A DNA stretch of 42,540 bases, from the NCBI GenBank assembly GCA_049802875.1, contig JBARNH010000011.1, forward strand, positions 1 to 42,540, given 5' to 3'. This DNA comes from Lutacidiplasma sp049802875 (GTDB lineage Archaea > Thermoplasmatota > Thermoplasmata > Lutacidiplasmatales > UBA184). The notes below the pieces were generated by a model, which did no database searches, was not told where the DNA came from, and was given only the letters and a program-made list of their open reading frames with translations. Positions 30,651 through 38,074 of this stretch are shown here, in pieces. Each line of letters begins with the position of its first letter. Position 1 is the first letter of the stretch. A program made the position numbers and the translations under genes.

Positions 30651-31393
30651 GTGCTCGCCCCCCAATGGTCGGACTGTGCTCGATACCGGTGCCCGCTGAT
30701 CTCCGACCGGGGTTGGCCCAAGAGCCACGCCCAGAACGGGAGGGTCGCTTCGGGGAGGGGCCGGTCGGAGATGTCCTCACCGGGGAACGCCGCCTGCTGC
30801 ATGCGGGTCCGCATGTCGCCCGGGTCCACCGCGACGACGCCGACCCCCACCCCCTCGAGCTCGCGGGCGAGCGTGATCGAAGCGAGGTCGAGGGCGGCCT
30901 TGCTGGCCCCGTAGCTCCCCCAGCCAGGATACCCTCCGACCGCGGCGTCGCTCGAAATGTTCACTACGAGGCCCTTCCGACGAATCAGGGCGGGGAGCAG
31001 GTTCTGGATCAGACCGATCGGCGCCACGACATTGACGCGGTAGACCCGTTCGAGTTCCGTCAGGGGATACTCCGCGAGCGGAGGCAGCGGGGACGGCCCG
31101 AGTTCGGAAGCGTTGTTCACCAAGAGGTCGAGTCCTCCCCACTCGTCGATCCCGTCACGAACCCGGGCCCGGTGCGCCGGGTCGCTCACGTCGCCGGGCA
31201 GGTCCATCACTTTCCCGCCGAGGGACCGGAGCTCCCGCGCGGACTCCGCAAGGGCGGAAGGGTCACGGGCGGTCAGGACGAGGTCGTAATCCTCGCCCGC
31301 GAGGAGCCGCGCGATGACCGACCCGAGGCCCCGGCTCGCCCCCGTCACTACCGCGACCCGGCGAGGCGACGAAGAAGAGTCCGAGGGCGTCAT
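30647..31393 (-). CDS. Short-chain dehydrogenase/reductase in the QueA-like operon
   Basis: 248-aa classical SDR. TGASRGLG is at about residues 17-24, LLVNNASELG (NNAG normally, Ser here), VVNISSDAAVG, and YGASKAALDLAS (Tyr and Lys of the active site). VVAVDPGDMRTRM is the usual late segment. It overlaps the regulator gene upstream (ATGA, 31390-31393) and the QueA-like gene downstream (ATGA, 30647-30650), so all three are translationally coupled. The substrate is unknown; co-function with the QueA-like enzyme is inferred from the operon only. Confidence 0.9.
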   Translation of the reverse strand: MTPSDSSSSPRRVAVVTGASRGLGSVIARLLAGEDYDLVLTARDPSALAESARELRSLGGKVMDLPGDVSDPAHRARVRDGIDEWGGLDLLVNNASELGPSPLPPLAEYPLTELERVYRVNVVAPIGLIQNLLPALIRRKGLVVNISSDAAVGGYPGWGSYGASKAALDLASITLARELEGVGVGVVAVDPGDMRTRMQQAAFPGEDISDRPLPEATLPFWAWLLGQPRSEISGHRYRAQSDHWGAST

Positions 31394-32052
31394 CCCTCCT
31401 CGCGGCGCGGTCGAATGAGAAATCGACAGACCGGGTCCCCGGCGACGACCCGATGGGAGGTGGAGACCCTCGCCTTCAACATGGACTCGAACATCCGGCG
31501 CTCCACTTCGCAGGCCTCCGGGAACTGCCCCGCGATCGCGAGGATTGGACAGTTGTGTTCCCGCAGCTCGACGGCCGAGCCCTTCTTGCCGCCGACCTCG
31601 GCCATGTAGCCTCCCTCGGACCGGAGCCGGGCGAGCTCCTCCACTCGCTGTCGGAGCTCCGGGGCCGCGAGTCGCGCGCGGTTCTCGTCCGCGAGCTCGT
31701 GAGAACGCTCTTGGAGCATCCCGACCACGGCGTCCCGTCCCAGGTGACGCTCGATGTATTCGAGCGCGGAAATCGACATCCGGGTATAGGCCTGCGGAAA
31801 GAGGCCGACCGACTGCTGGCTGAGCCGGAAGTGGACCGACGGGCGGCCGATCGTGCTCCGCTCGTACGCTCGCTCGACCAGGCCCTGGTCCTCGAGGGCG
31901 GACAAGTGGCGCAGGGCCGCGACCTTGGAGACGTGTCGCAGAGCGGCGATCTCGGCCAGAGAAAGGTTCGGCCGTTGTTTGAGGAGGAGCAGGAGCTCTC
32001 GCTTCGACGACGAGAATCCTCTCGGCTCCTCCGGCGGTTGCGGCGCGGCCAT
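31390..32052 (-). CDS. Winged-helix regulator with SufR-like Cys set (COG2345-like)
   Basis: 220-aa transcription regulator. Residues about 17-75 are a winged helix: LLLLLKQRPNLSLAEIAALR, VSKVAALRHLSALEDQGLV, and a wing with GRPSVHFRL. The C-terminal domain has C168 (EHNCPILAIA), C181 (FPEACEVE) and C209 (AGDPVCRFLI). Their x12 and x27 spacing fits SufR-type regulators that hold an Fe-S cluster, with the usual intervening Cys missing. It probably senses iron-sulfur or redox state and controls its own operon. ATG 32052 is leaderless: a TATA box lies 27 nt upstream. Confidence 0.87.
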   Translation of the reverse strand: MAAPQPPEEPRGFSSSKRELLLLLKQRPNLSLAEIAALRHVSKVAALRHLSALEDQGLVERAYERSTIGRPSVHFRLSQQSVGLFPQAYTRMSISALEYIERHLGRDAVVGMLQERSHELADENRARLAAPELRQRVEELARLRSEGGYMAEVGGKKGSAVELREHNCPILAIAGQFPEACEVERRMFESMLKARVSTSHRVVAGDPVCRFLIRPRREEG

Positions 32053-32075
32053 CAGCGAACGATACCGCGCCGGAC

Positions 32076-32082
32076 TTTATAC
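32076..32082 (-). promoter_or_regulatory. TATA box for the regulator/SDR/QueA-like operon
   Basis: GTATAAA on the minus strand, centred 27 nt from ATG 32052. The AT-rich stretch 32080-32108 behind it, unusual in this GC-rich window, is a candidate operator site. Confidence 0.6.
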
Positions 32083-32128
32083 ACTTATGAGTTCACAAAG
32101 TTAATCTTCGAGCTCTCGGGTCGCTGCT

Positions 32129-32833
32129 TCACGCCGGCGGAGACGAACGCGTCGTCCGCAACCCCAGCGCGATCGCGCCCCGTACGATCAGGGCGATCAC
32201 CACGACGAGAGGGATCAGAATGAGGTCTCCCCCCGGCCAGGGGAATCCCACCGCCTCTCCGCCCCAAAACAGAGCGAACGAGAACAGCAGCGCCGTCCCG
32301 CCCAGCTTGAGCCAGGGGACCTTGATCTTCCGGATCCTCTCGTGCACCGCGACGGCCGCGACTACGAGGACGATCCCCCCGGCCACCGCGCCGACCAAGG
32401 CCGAGAACCCGTATCCGGCAGCCGCGAGCGCGATCAGCACGATCACCGCCTCCGTCGACTCGACCGCGCCGACCGAGAATCCGCCGCCGAATTGGAGCAG
32501 GTCCCTTCGCGGGGGGGACCACACGGTCCCGGAAGCGGCCGCCGCTGCGCGCCGATACGTTCGCAGGGTGCTCCGGAACAGAAAGAGCCCGAACCCCGTC
32601 AGGACCACGGCCGACGCCCAGAGCAGGTAGTTGTGAGGGAACGCCACGAGCACCGCGCCGAGTCCGAGCGCGATCAGACCCACGAGCGCGGTGCCACTGA
32701 CCGCTCCCCACGCGACGGGTCGAACGGACGCCTGGTCGGCGCTGAGGGCGAACACCAGCGCGACCACCTCGGTGAATTCCAGGACGGTGATCAGAAAGGC
32801 GACAATCAGCGCAGGGACATAGAGCGTGTACAT
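32129..32833 (-). CDS. COG4280-like multi-pass membrane protein
   Basis: 234 aa, about seven hydrophobic helices. Two similar acidic motifs lie in membrane segments: FLITVLEFTEVVALVFALS (about residues 13-31) and GGFSVGAVESTEAVIVLIAL (about 117-136). This inverted or duplicated E-x-T-E pattern recalls GDT1/LysE-type cation transporters, where paired acidic motifs from two halves form the ion path. I assign COG4280-like with moderate confidence; function is not known. The gene starts with ATG 32833; no clear TATA box was found. Confidence 0.75.
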   Translation of the reverse strand: MYTLYVPALIVAFLITVLEFTEVVALVFALSADQASVRPVAWGAVSGTALVGLIALGLGAVLVAFPHNYLLWASAVVLTGFGLFLFRSTLRTYRRAAAAASGTVWSPPRRDLLQFGGGFSVGAVESTEAVIVLIALAAAGYGFSALVGAVAGGIVLVVAAVAVHERIRKIKVPWLKLGGTALLFSFALFWGGEAVGFPWPGGDLILIPLVVVIALIVRGAIALGLRTTRSSPPA

Positions 32834-32949
32834 CGTTCGGGAGGGGATCCGGTCCGACGCCTGCCCACGTCACCGGGCCGTCGCAGGGCGTTGGTGGCTA
32901 ACGAGGCGCGGCAAAAGGGCTTTCCGGTCGAGCGGGTAGGGAGGGAATC

Positions 32950-33510
32950 CTATCCCAGCCCCGCTCCGCAGCTCGTGCAACGCCGGACGCTCGCATCGGT
33001 GAGGTTTCCGCAGTAGGAGCAGCGGACCTTCTCGATTCTCCGAAGGTCGCCGGCCGCTCGAGCGGCGCGCAGTCGCTTCCGGGCTTCGATCAGCTCCTCG
33101 GTATGCTTCCGACGTTCCTGCCAGGCGGCCCGACCCGGCTCGATGGCCGCGGAGATCGCATCCGCGACGCTCGTCGGGTCCCGTACGGTGAACCGGCCCA
33201 CCCGTCCGTTCTCCTCGAACGCCTCGGTCAATTCGACGAACCGACCGAGGACCACCTCGGGTGGTCGAAGGTTATAGAAGAAAAACTCGGGCCCGACCCG
33301 CCAGGGGTGTGGGGGGAAGATCTCGCCCCGGCGGTAGAGCGCGAGGCATCGCAGGTTGGTAAGGAGCAGAAATCCCCGGCTGGTCCGCCAAGCTCCGAGC
33401 AGCAGCTCCCCTTCGAAGAGGTCGAATGCCCGCCAGGCGTCGACGGGGATCTGGTCAGGGTGAGTCACGAGGGGAGACGGCACGTTCGGCTCAGTGGTCG
33501 TCGCACTCAC
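32950..33510 (-). CDS. PH-like domain protein with C-terminal zinc ribbon
   Basis: 186 aa from GTG 33510. The first part (IPVDAWRAFDLFEGELLLGA, SRGFLLLTNLRCLALYRRGE, EFFFYNLRPPEVVLG) has the strand order of bacterial PH-like/GRAM domains. A helical linker (EARKRLRAARAAGDLRRIEK) follows, then VRCSYCGNLTDASVRRCTSCGAGL, a double CxxC zinc ribbon at the very C-terminus. The open frame reaches 33894, but only the part from 33510 has protein-like composition and it has a TATA box 30 nt upstream. Function unknown; such proteins are common in archaea as membrane-peripheral or signalling modules. Confidence 0.78.
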   Translation of the reverse strand: MSATTTEPNVPSPLVTHPDQIPVDAWRAFDLFEGELLLGAWRTSRGFLLLTNLRCLALYRRGEIFPPHPWRVGPEFFFYNLRPPEVVLGRFVELTEAFEENGRVGRFTVRDPTSVADAISAAIEPGRAAWQERRKHTEELIEARKRLRAARAAGDLRRIEKVRCSYCGNLTDASVRRCTSCGAGLG

Positions 33511-33536
33511 GTTAGAGAGGGAAATGACTTCGGGTG

Positions 33537-33544
33537 GATTATTC
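33537..33544 (-). promoter_or_regulatory. TATA box for the PH-like/zinc-ribbon gene
   Basis: AATAATCC (within GGAATAATCC) on the minus strand, about 30 nt from GTG 33510. Confidence 0.45.
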
Positions 33545-33737
33545 CTTTCCCGGAGCTCGGCCGGTGCCCATACTGTCCCATGGGGCGACGCTGGCCCATT
33601 CGTGGTACCCGTTTTGAAACCGGGGGAACCAATCGGGCCGTTCAGGGTCCGACGTCGGTTTCTCCCCGCGATCTTGATTCCCTGTGCAAGGATACGCGAC
33701 ACTCGCCCGGGGCCCGCGGTCTCGTTGGTCACACTTG

Positions 33738-34202
33738 ATGAAGGGGCGACCCTTGGGACTGCCGTTGATCGCTCTCGCCGATGTTGCCGTGGTCGTTTCG
33801 AGCGCGAAGGCATCTGCGCAATGGTGGAAAGAGAACCTCGGGTTCTCCTCCTCCACCGTCGGCGGCGCGGGGCACGCGATACTCGTCGCACCACCCGGGG
33901 AGCGATTCGTTCTCCACCTCTGCGAGGGGTTCGCCCCCCTCGAACCCGGCGACACCGGGATCGCGTTCGTGACCGACGAGATCGAGGCCTTGGTCACTCA
34001 CATGGCCGAAGGCGCGGTCGAGTTCCCCGAACCGCTGAGGAAGGAGTCGTGGGGAACCATGGCGAAGTTCGCGGACCCCGACGGGAACATCTTCTGGCTT
34101 CTCGGCGTTCCGACCTCGATGGTGCGCGGAACGCTGAACTCTCGCGCGCCGACTCGGAAACGACCGGCATCGAAACCCCGGACTCGATCTCGAAAACGCT
34201 AG
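33738..34202 (+). CDS. VOC (glyoxalase/bleomycin-resistance/dioxygenase) family protein
   Basis: 154 aa from ATG 33738. One pair of beta-alpha-beta-beta-beta modules: ALADVAVVVSSAKASAQWWKENLGF at the start and GTMAKFADPDGNIFWLLG near residue 120, the classic VOC end. The usual first metal His is Asp (LADVAV), so metal binding is uncertain. The C-terminal 25 residues are very basic (RKRPASKPRTRSRKR), a tail not common in the family and perhaps nucleic-acid binding. Substrate unknown. Convergent with moaA. Confidence 0.82.
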   Translation: MKGRPLGLPLIALADVAVVVSSAKASAQWWKENLGFSSSTVGGAGHAILVAPPGERFVLHLCEGFAPLEPGDTGIAFVTDEIEALVTHMAEGAVEFPEPLRKESWGTMAKFADPDGNIFWLLGVPTSMVRGTLNSRAPTRKRPASKPRTRSRKR

Positions 34203-34314
34203 CCCACGAGGGCGTCTCCCCTCGGCCACGCGCAGCGATCGCTCGGCAACGAAGTCGTCGCCGGGTCGCCGCCGATCCCGCGGTTCGGGAGAGACGATCT
34301 ACCCGCCGGTCGGC

Positions 34315-35289
34315 TCAGCGGGGTTCCGAACGGTCGAGTTGAATCAGCGGAGCCTGGCTGGTGTCCCGGGCCGGGTAATCTCGAACGTACCCGCCGTAGT
34401 AGGGGATCCGCTTGGCCACGACCGCGCGGAAGGCGTCCCGCAGTTGCTGGTCGTCGAGCCCTCGGGTCGGGATCAGGTCATCGTTGCGGTTGAGGCAGCC
34501 CTTGAGCTCGCCCCGATGCGTGATCCGGATCCGATGACAGTTCATGCAGAACTCCCGGTTGAACACCGGGTCCACGAGCTCCACTTCCGCCCCGCCGAAC
34601 TGGTAGATCCTCCGGTGGTGCATCTCGCGGACGAGCACTTTATCGGCGCGACCTTCGAGCCAGCGCTTCACCCCGTCGATGTCCACCGACCAGTCCTTCG
34701 GCGACACCAGTTCCGGCATGAACTGGATCAACTGAAGGCGGAGCCCGGCGTTCCGGCTCACAAATCGGATCATCTCCGGAATGTGGGGGAGGGTCGGTCG
34801 AAAGACCACCATGTTGAGCTTGACCGGGGTGAGTCCCACCCGAAGTGCCTCCTCAATTCCCCGGAGCACCGGCGGAAGCGATCCCTGTCGAATCTCGTGG
34901 AATGCCTTCGGGTCCAAGGAATCGATGGAGACGTTGACCCGCTTGAGGCCGGCGTTCCGCAAGCCCTCGGCCCTCGCGGCCAGCATCGAGCCGTTCGTCG
35001 TCAGGGATACATCTCCCATGTGCCGGACGGTGCGGCTGACGATCTCCTCCATATCGGTCCGGACGAGGGGTTCCCCGCCAGTGAATTTCACGGATTGAAT
35101 GTCGAACTCGCGGGCGGCGCGGACCAGCCGTTCGACCTCGAGAACGCTCATCTCCTCGGCGTGGGGGCTGCGGGGTCGAGCGATCGGTCCGAGTCCTTCG
35201 TCGTGGCAGTAGATGCAACCGAAGTTGCACCGCTTCGTCACGCTGATGCGGACATCCGTGACCGGGCGACCGACCGAATCGACCAGCAT
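34315..35289 (-). CDS. moaA: GTP 3',8-cyclase (molybdenum cofactor biosynthesis)
   Basis: Radical-SAM enzyme for the first step of molybdopterin synthesis. 324 aa, normal length. The N-terminal cluster is KRCNFGCIYCHDEG; KFTGGEPLVR and SLTTNGSML are SAM-binding motifs; VNVSIDSLDP follows. The C-terminal second cluster is FCMNCHRIRITHRGELKGC (C-x2-C-x13-C). The final GG tail typical of bacterial MoaA is missing, as in many archaea. No other moa or moe gene is visible in the window. ATG 35289 is leaderless, with a TATA box 27 nt upstream. Confidence 0.96.
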   Translation of the reverse strand: MLVDSVGRPVTDVRISVTKRCNFGCIYCHDEGLGPIARPRSPHAEEMSVLEVERLVRAAREFDIQSVKFTGGEPLVRTDMEEIVSRTVRHMGDVSLTTNGSMLAARAEGLRNAGLKRVNVSIDSLDPKAFHEIRQGSLPPVLRGIEEALRVGLTPVKLNMVVFRPTLPHIPEMIRFVSRNAGLRLQLIQFMPELVSPKDWSVDIDGVKRWLEGRADKVLVREMHHRRIYQFGGAEVELVDPVFNREFCMNCHRIRITHRGELKGCLNRNDDLIPTRGLDDQQLRDAFRAVVAKRIPYYGGYVRDYPARDTSQAPLIQLDRSEPR

Positions 35290-35312
35290 CGATGGAAGAG
35301 AACCCCCGGGGC

Positions 35313-35320
35313 GGTAAAGG
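35313..35320 (-). promoter_or_regulatory. TATA box for moaA
   Basis: CCTTTACC on the minus strand, centred 27 nt from ATG 35289. Confidence 0.5.
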
Positions 35321-35445
35321 ATTGTCGTGGGCGCTCCGTTCGCACCTCCGACGCGAGCGGGTCGACCTTCCGGCGGCGCGGGGAGCTGGTGGACAAGCGT
35401 TCGCTCAGATCGGTCGGCAGGACCGCTTCGCGGCCCACGTATGAA

Positions 35446-35916
35446 CTACGGAGGAGCCGGAGCTGCCCGGGCGAGGGATTTCGCCCGGCGTCCCCGGACG
35501 ACGAGGACGGGACACGGCGCCTCGCCGACCAGACCCGTCGAGACGCTGCCGAGCAGAATCCGCCGGCTCCGGGACAGTCCGCGGGAGCCGGCGACCGCGA
35601 GGTCGTGCGGGTGTTCGGTGAGAAATTTGAGGAGCGCGGGGACGACTTCCCCTTGCAAGAACGCGGGCTCGAGGGAGGTCACGCCCCGGGCGAGCGCCGC
35701 TGCTTGAAACTCCTCGATCAGGCTCGACAGGGACTTCCCCTCGGAGTCGAACGGTGCCAGGCTCTCCAGATGGCCGTCGCTCGGTTCCCTCGAGCCGGTG
35801 TGCACGGTCCCCACGGTGACGGACGAGTGGAACCGGGCGGCGATCTCGATGGCGATCTCGCACGCTCGCCGGGATTCCGGCGTCCCGTCGAACGCGACGA
35901 AGACCTTCTCGAACAT
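35446..35916 (-). CDS. Universal stress protein (UspA family)
   Basis: 156 aa from ATG 35916. Strand 1 is FEKVFVAFDGTPESRRACEIAIEIA; the ATP-binding motif G-x2-G-x9-G-S is complete (GSRGLSRSRRILLGSVS), followed by PCPVLVVRG. It should therefore bind ATP. The frame is open to 36165 across the divergent oxidoreductase start and is not believed beyond 35916. It shares a TATA-like box with that gene. Confidence 0.92.
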   Translation of the reverse strand: MFEKVFVAFDGTPESRRACEIAIEIAARFHSSVTVGTVHTGSREPSDGHLESLAPFDSEGKSLSSLIEEFQAAALARGVTSLEPAFLQGEVVPALLKFLTEHPHDLAVAGSRGLSRSRRILLGSVSTGLVGEAPCPVLVVRGRRAKSLARAAPAPP

Positions 35917-35949
35917 CGAATTCGCTTCGGCGCGGGCGACGCCGTCACT

Positions 35950-35959
35950 GAATTTAACC
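35950..35959. promoter_or_regulatory. Bidirectional TATA-like box between uspA-like and FAD oxidoreductase genes
   Basis: GAATTTAACC on plus, GGTTAAATTC on minus. It lies about 39 nt from ATG 35916 (leftward) and 56 nt from ATG 36011 (rightward) and is the only AT-rich stretch in the gap. Confidence 0.4.
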
Positions 35960-36010
35960 TCCGATGGGCCCCCGCGGCTCCGTTCCCGAAGCTTCTTGAA
36001 GCGGAGCCCG

Positions 36011-37147
36011 ATGGCTCGCGGAATGCCCGACCGCCGGTACGATGTGGCCGTGGTGGGCGCCGGGATCATCGGCAGCTCGTGCGCGATGGAACTCGCGCAG
36101 CGCGGGCGGTCCGTCGTCTGGTTGGAGGCGGCGGACGTCGCGAGCGACACCAGCTGTCGAGCCATGGGTCACGTCGGAGTCTACGACGACAGCGAGGCCC
36201 AGCTGACCCTGACCCGATTCGGGCGCGGTCTGTGGGAAAGCCTGGCGGCGGAACTCCCTCCCGAGGTGGACTACGTCCGACGCGGGGCCCTCTGGGTCGC
36301 CCGTACCGAGGAAGAGATGACCGAGGTTGAGCAGAAGGCCCAGGTCTACGAGCACGCGGGGGTCGACGCCGAGGTGGTGGACTCCCGGACCCTCGCCGAA
36401 ATGGAGCCCAACCTGCGGCCCGGCCTCCCCGGGGCGCTCTTCGTCCCGGGCGACATCGTGCTGGACGCGGCGGAAGCCACTCACTACCTCGCCCGACGGG
36501 CCCAAGCATTCGGCGCCGAGTTGCGGACCCGGTCGCCGGTCGGCTCAGTCCTCCCGGACGGGGTGCGCCTATCGGAGGGCGTCACGGTACGGGCAGATCA
36601 GGTCGTCGTTGCGACGGGCTGGCAAGCTCCGACCTTGATCCCCTCCCTGCCCCTCCGGCCGCGAAAGGGTCACATCGCGCTCACCGTTCCGCGCCCGGGG
36701 TTCGTTCGACACCAGCTATCCGAGGTCGGCTACGTACGGGGAGCGGAGCCGGAGACCCCCGAATCGATCACGTTCAGCTTTCAGCCCCGGACCAGCGGGC
36801 GAAATCTGATCGGCGCTACTCGGCAGTACGTCGGGACGTCCACTGAAGTGGACCCCCGTATCATCGAGCGGTTGATGGCCCGAGCACGCGAGTTCCTTCC
36901 GGAGGTGGACCGTATCGGCATCGAACGGACCTGGGCCGGCCTGCGGCCGGCCGGGCCGGACGCGGTTCCCATCATCGGAATGATGCCGGGCCGTCCGAAC
37001 CTCTTGCTGGCGGTCGCCCACGAGGGGATCGGGATCACTACCTGCCTCGCGACCGCGCGCCTCATCGCGGAGGTCGCGGAGGGCCGACCCACTTCGATCC
37101 GGATCGACCCGTATCGCCCCGAGCGCTTCGCTCTCACGCCGCCCTGA
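36011..37147 (+). CDS. FAD-dependent oxidoreductase (DAO/glycine-oxidase-like family)
   Basis: 378 aa from ATG 36011 (ATG 36023 is possible). The FAD Rossmann motif is DVAVVGAGIIGSSCAMELAQ with the ribose-binding Glu in VVWLEAADV. GHIALTVPRPG sits mid-protein, and WAGLRPAGPDAVPIIGMMPG and NLLLAVAHEGIGITTCLATA are the C-terminal FAD-binding signatures of D-amino-acid-oxidase-like flavoproteins such as glycine oxidase, sarcosine oxidase and SoxB. Substrate unknown. A GCGGAG element before ATG 36011 may be a ribosome site. Confidence 0.9.
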   Translation: MARGMPDRRYDVAVVGAGIIGSSCAMELAQRGRSVVWLEAADVASDTSCRAMGHVGVYDDSEAQLTLTRFGRGLWESLAAELPPEVDYVRRGALWVARTEEEMTEVEQKAQVYEHAGVDAEVVDSRTLAEMEPNLRPGLPGALFVPGDIVLDAAEATHYLARRAQAFGAELRTRSPVGSVLPDGVRLSEGVTVRADQVVVATGWQAPTLIPSLPLRPRKGHIALTVPRPGFVRHQLSEVGYVRGAEPETPESITFSFQPRTSGRNLIGATRQYVGTSTEVDPRIIERLMARAREFLPEVDRIGIERTWAGLRPAGPDAVPIIGMMPGRPNLLLAVAHEGIGITTCLATARLIAEVAEGRPTSIRIDPYRPERFALTPP

Positions 37148-37203
37148 CGTCCCCGAGCGGCCGGTCCTCTACCTCGCGGTCCGTCGGTGACGGCGGGAGA
37201 GGT

Positions 37204-37968
37204 TCAACTTCGCAACGACGCGCGAAGGATGGCCGCGGCGACCTCCGCGAGACGCGGCTCCACCCGGTGGAACTCGGGTTTCCACTTCCCCTCGGTGAGA
37301 CGGTCACTGATCACGAACACCGAAGCGGTCGGAAGGCGGCGGACTCGCCCAAAGATGAACAGCGCCGAGGCCTCCATGTCCACCGTGAGGAACCCGCTCC
37401 GCTGGTAGTGTCGAAGTTCGGTCCGGGTCTCCCGATAGATCGCGTCCGTGGTCCAGCTGGGACCCACGCGGAACCGCAGGCCCGCCCCCCGTAGTGTCTG
37501 TTGGATCCACCGGTTCAACGCGGTCGACGGGGCGGCGGGAACGCCCGCCGGTGCGTAGTGATAGGAGATCCCTTCGTCGCGGGCTGCTCCGTCACAGACC
37601 ACGACGTCCCCCACATGAACCTCGGGGGAGATCGACCCGGCGAACCCGACGCCGATGAACTCCTTGGTTCCCAGCGCGGCGAGCTCCTCGCATCGAATGA
37701 CGGTCGTTGGCGCACCGACGCCGCGGGGGACCGAGATCCCGAGCGACCGGCGGACGCCGGGGAGTCGATAGGTCGCGGAGATCCCCGCGACGCCGCGGCC
37801 TTGGAATCGTCGCGCCAGTCGGGCCCCGACGCGCGGCCGCCACAGCAGAACGCATCTCCGCGGGGTGCGCACCCCCGGAAGGTAGTGACGCACCAGGTCG
37901 CCTGCCTCGACCAGCGAACGATGGCGCCATTTTCCGGCGAAACGGGGGAACGAGATGCCGGCGGTCAT
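37204..37968 (-). CDS. Nucleoside phosphorylase family protein
   Basis: 254 aa, phosphorylase superfamily (PNP/UDP-1, uridine phosphorylase-like). Phosphate/ribose-region motifs: GVGFAGSISPEVHVGDVVV, SYHYAPAG, and VDMEASALFIFG, where the Met-Glu binds ribose. The late Asp in FVISDRLTEG is the base-contact position. The N-terminus lacks the canonical GDP or GSPxR strand seen in hexameric enzymes: it starts with SFPRFAGKWRHRS, so the phosphate site looks divergent. The ATG 37968 start is uncertain. Substrate could be uridine, purine nucleoside or AMP. Confidence 0.85.
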   Translation of the reverse strand: MTAGISFPRFAGKWRHRSLVEAGDLVRHYLPGVRTPRRCVLLWRPRVGARLARRFQGRGVAGISATYRLPGVRRSLGISVPRGVGAPTTVIRCEELAALGTKEFIGVGFAGSISPEVHVGDVVVCDGAARDEGISYHYAPAGVPAAPSTALNRWIQQTLRGAGLRFRVGPSWTTDAIYRETRTELRHYQRSGFLTVDMEASALFIFGRVRRLPTASVFVISDRLTEGKWKPEFHRVEPRLAEVAAAILRASLRS

Positions 37969-38074
37969 TACTCCGGAAACGTGACCCCGGGTCTACCATC
38001 AAGGTTTGCTCGGCGAGGGTGGGAGGGGGCGGTTCCTTCGGTTCGCGCCGAGGGGCCGCGCGGCCCCGGGCGCA

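Noticed and set aside
32129..32833. Considered calling the membrane protein a GDT1/UPF0016 transporter.
   Set aside because: The paired motifs are E-x-T-E, not the E-x-G-D-[KR]-[TS] required for that family.
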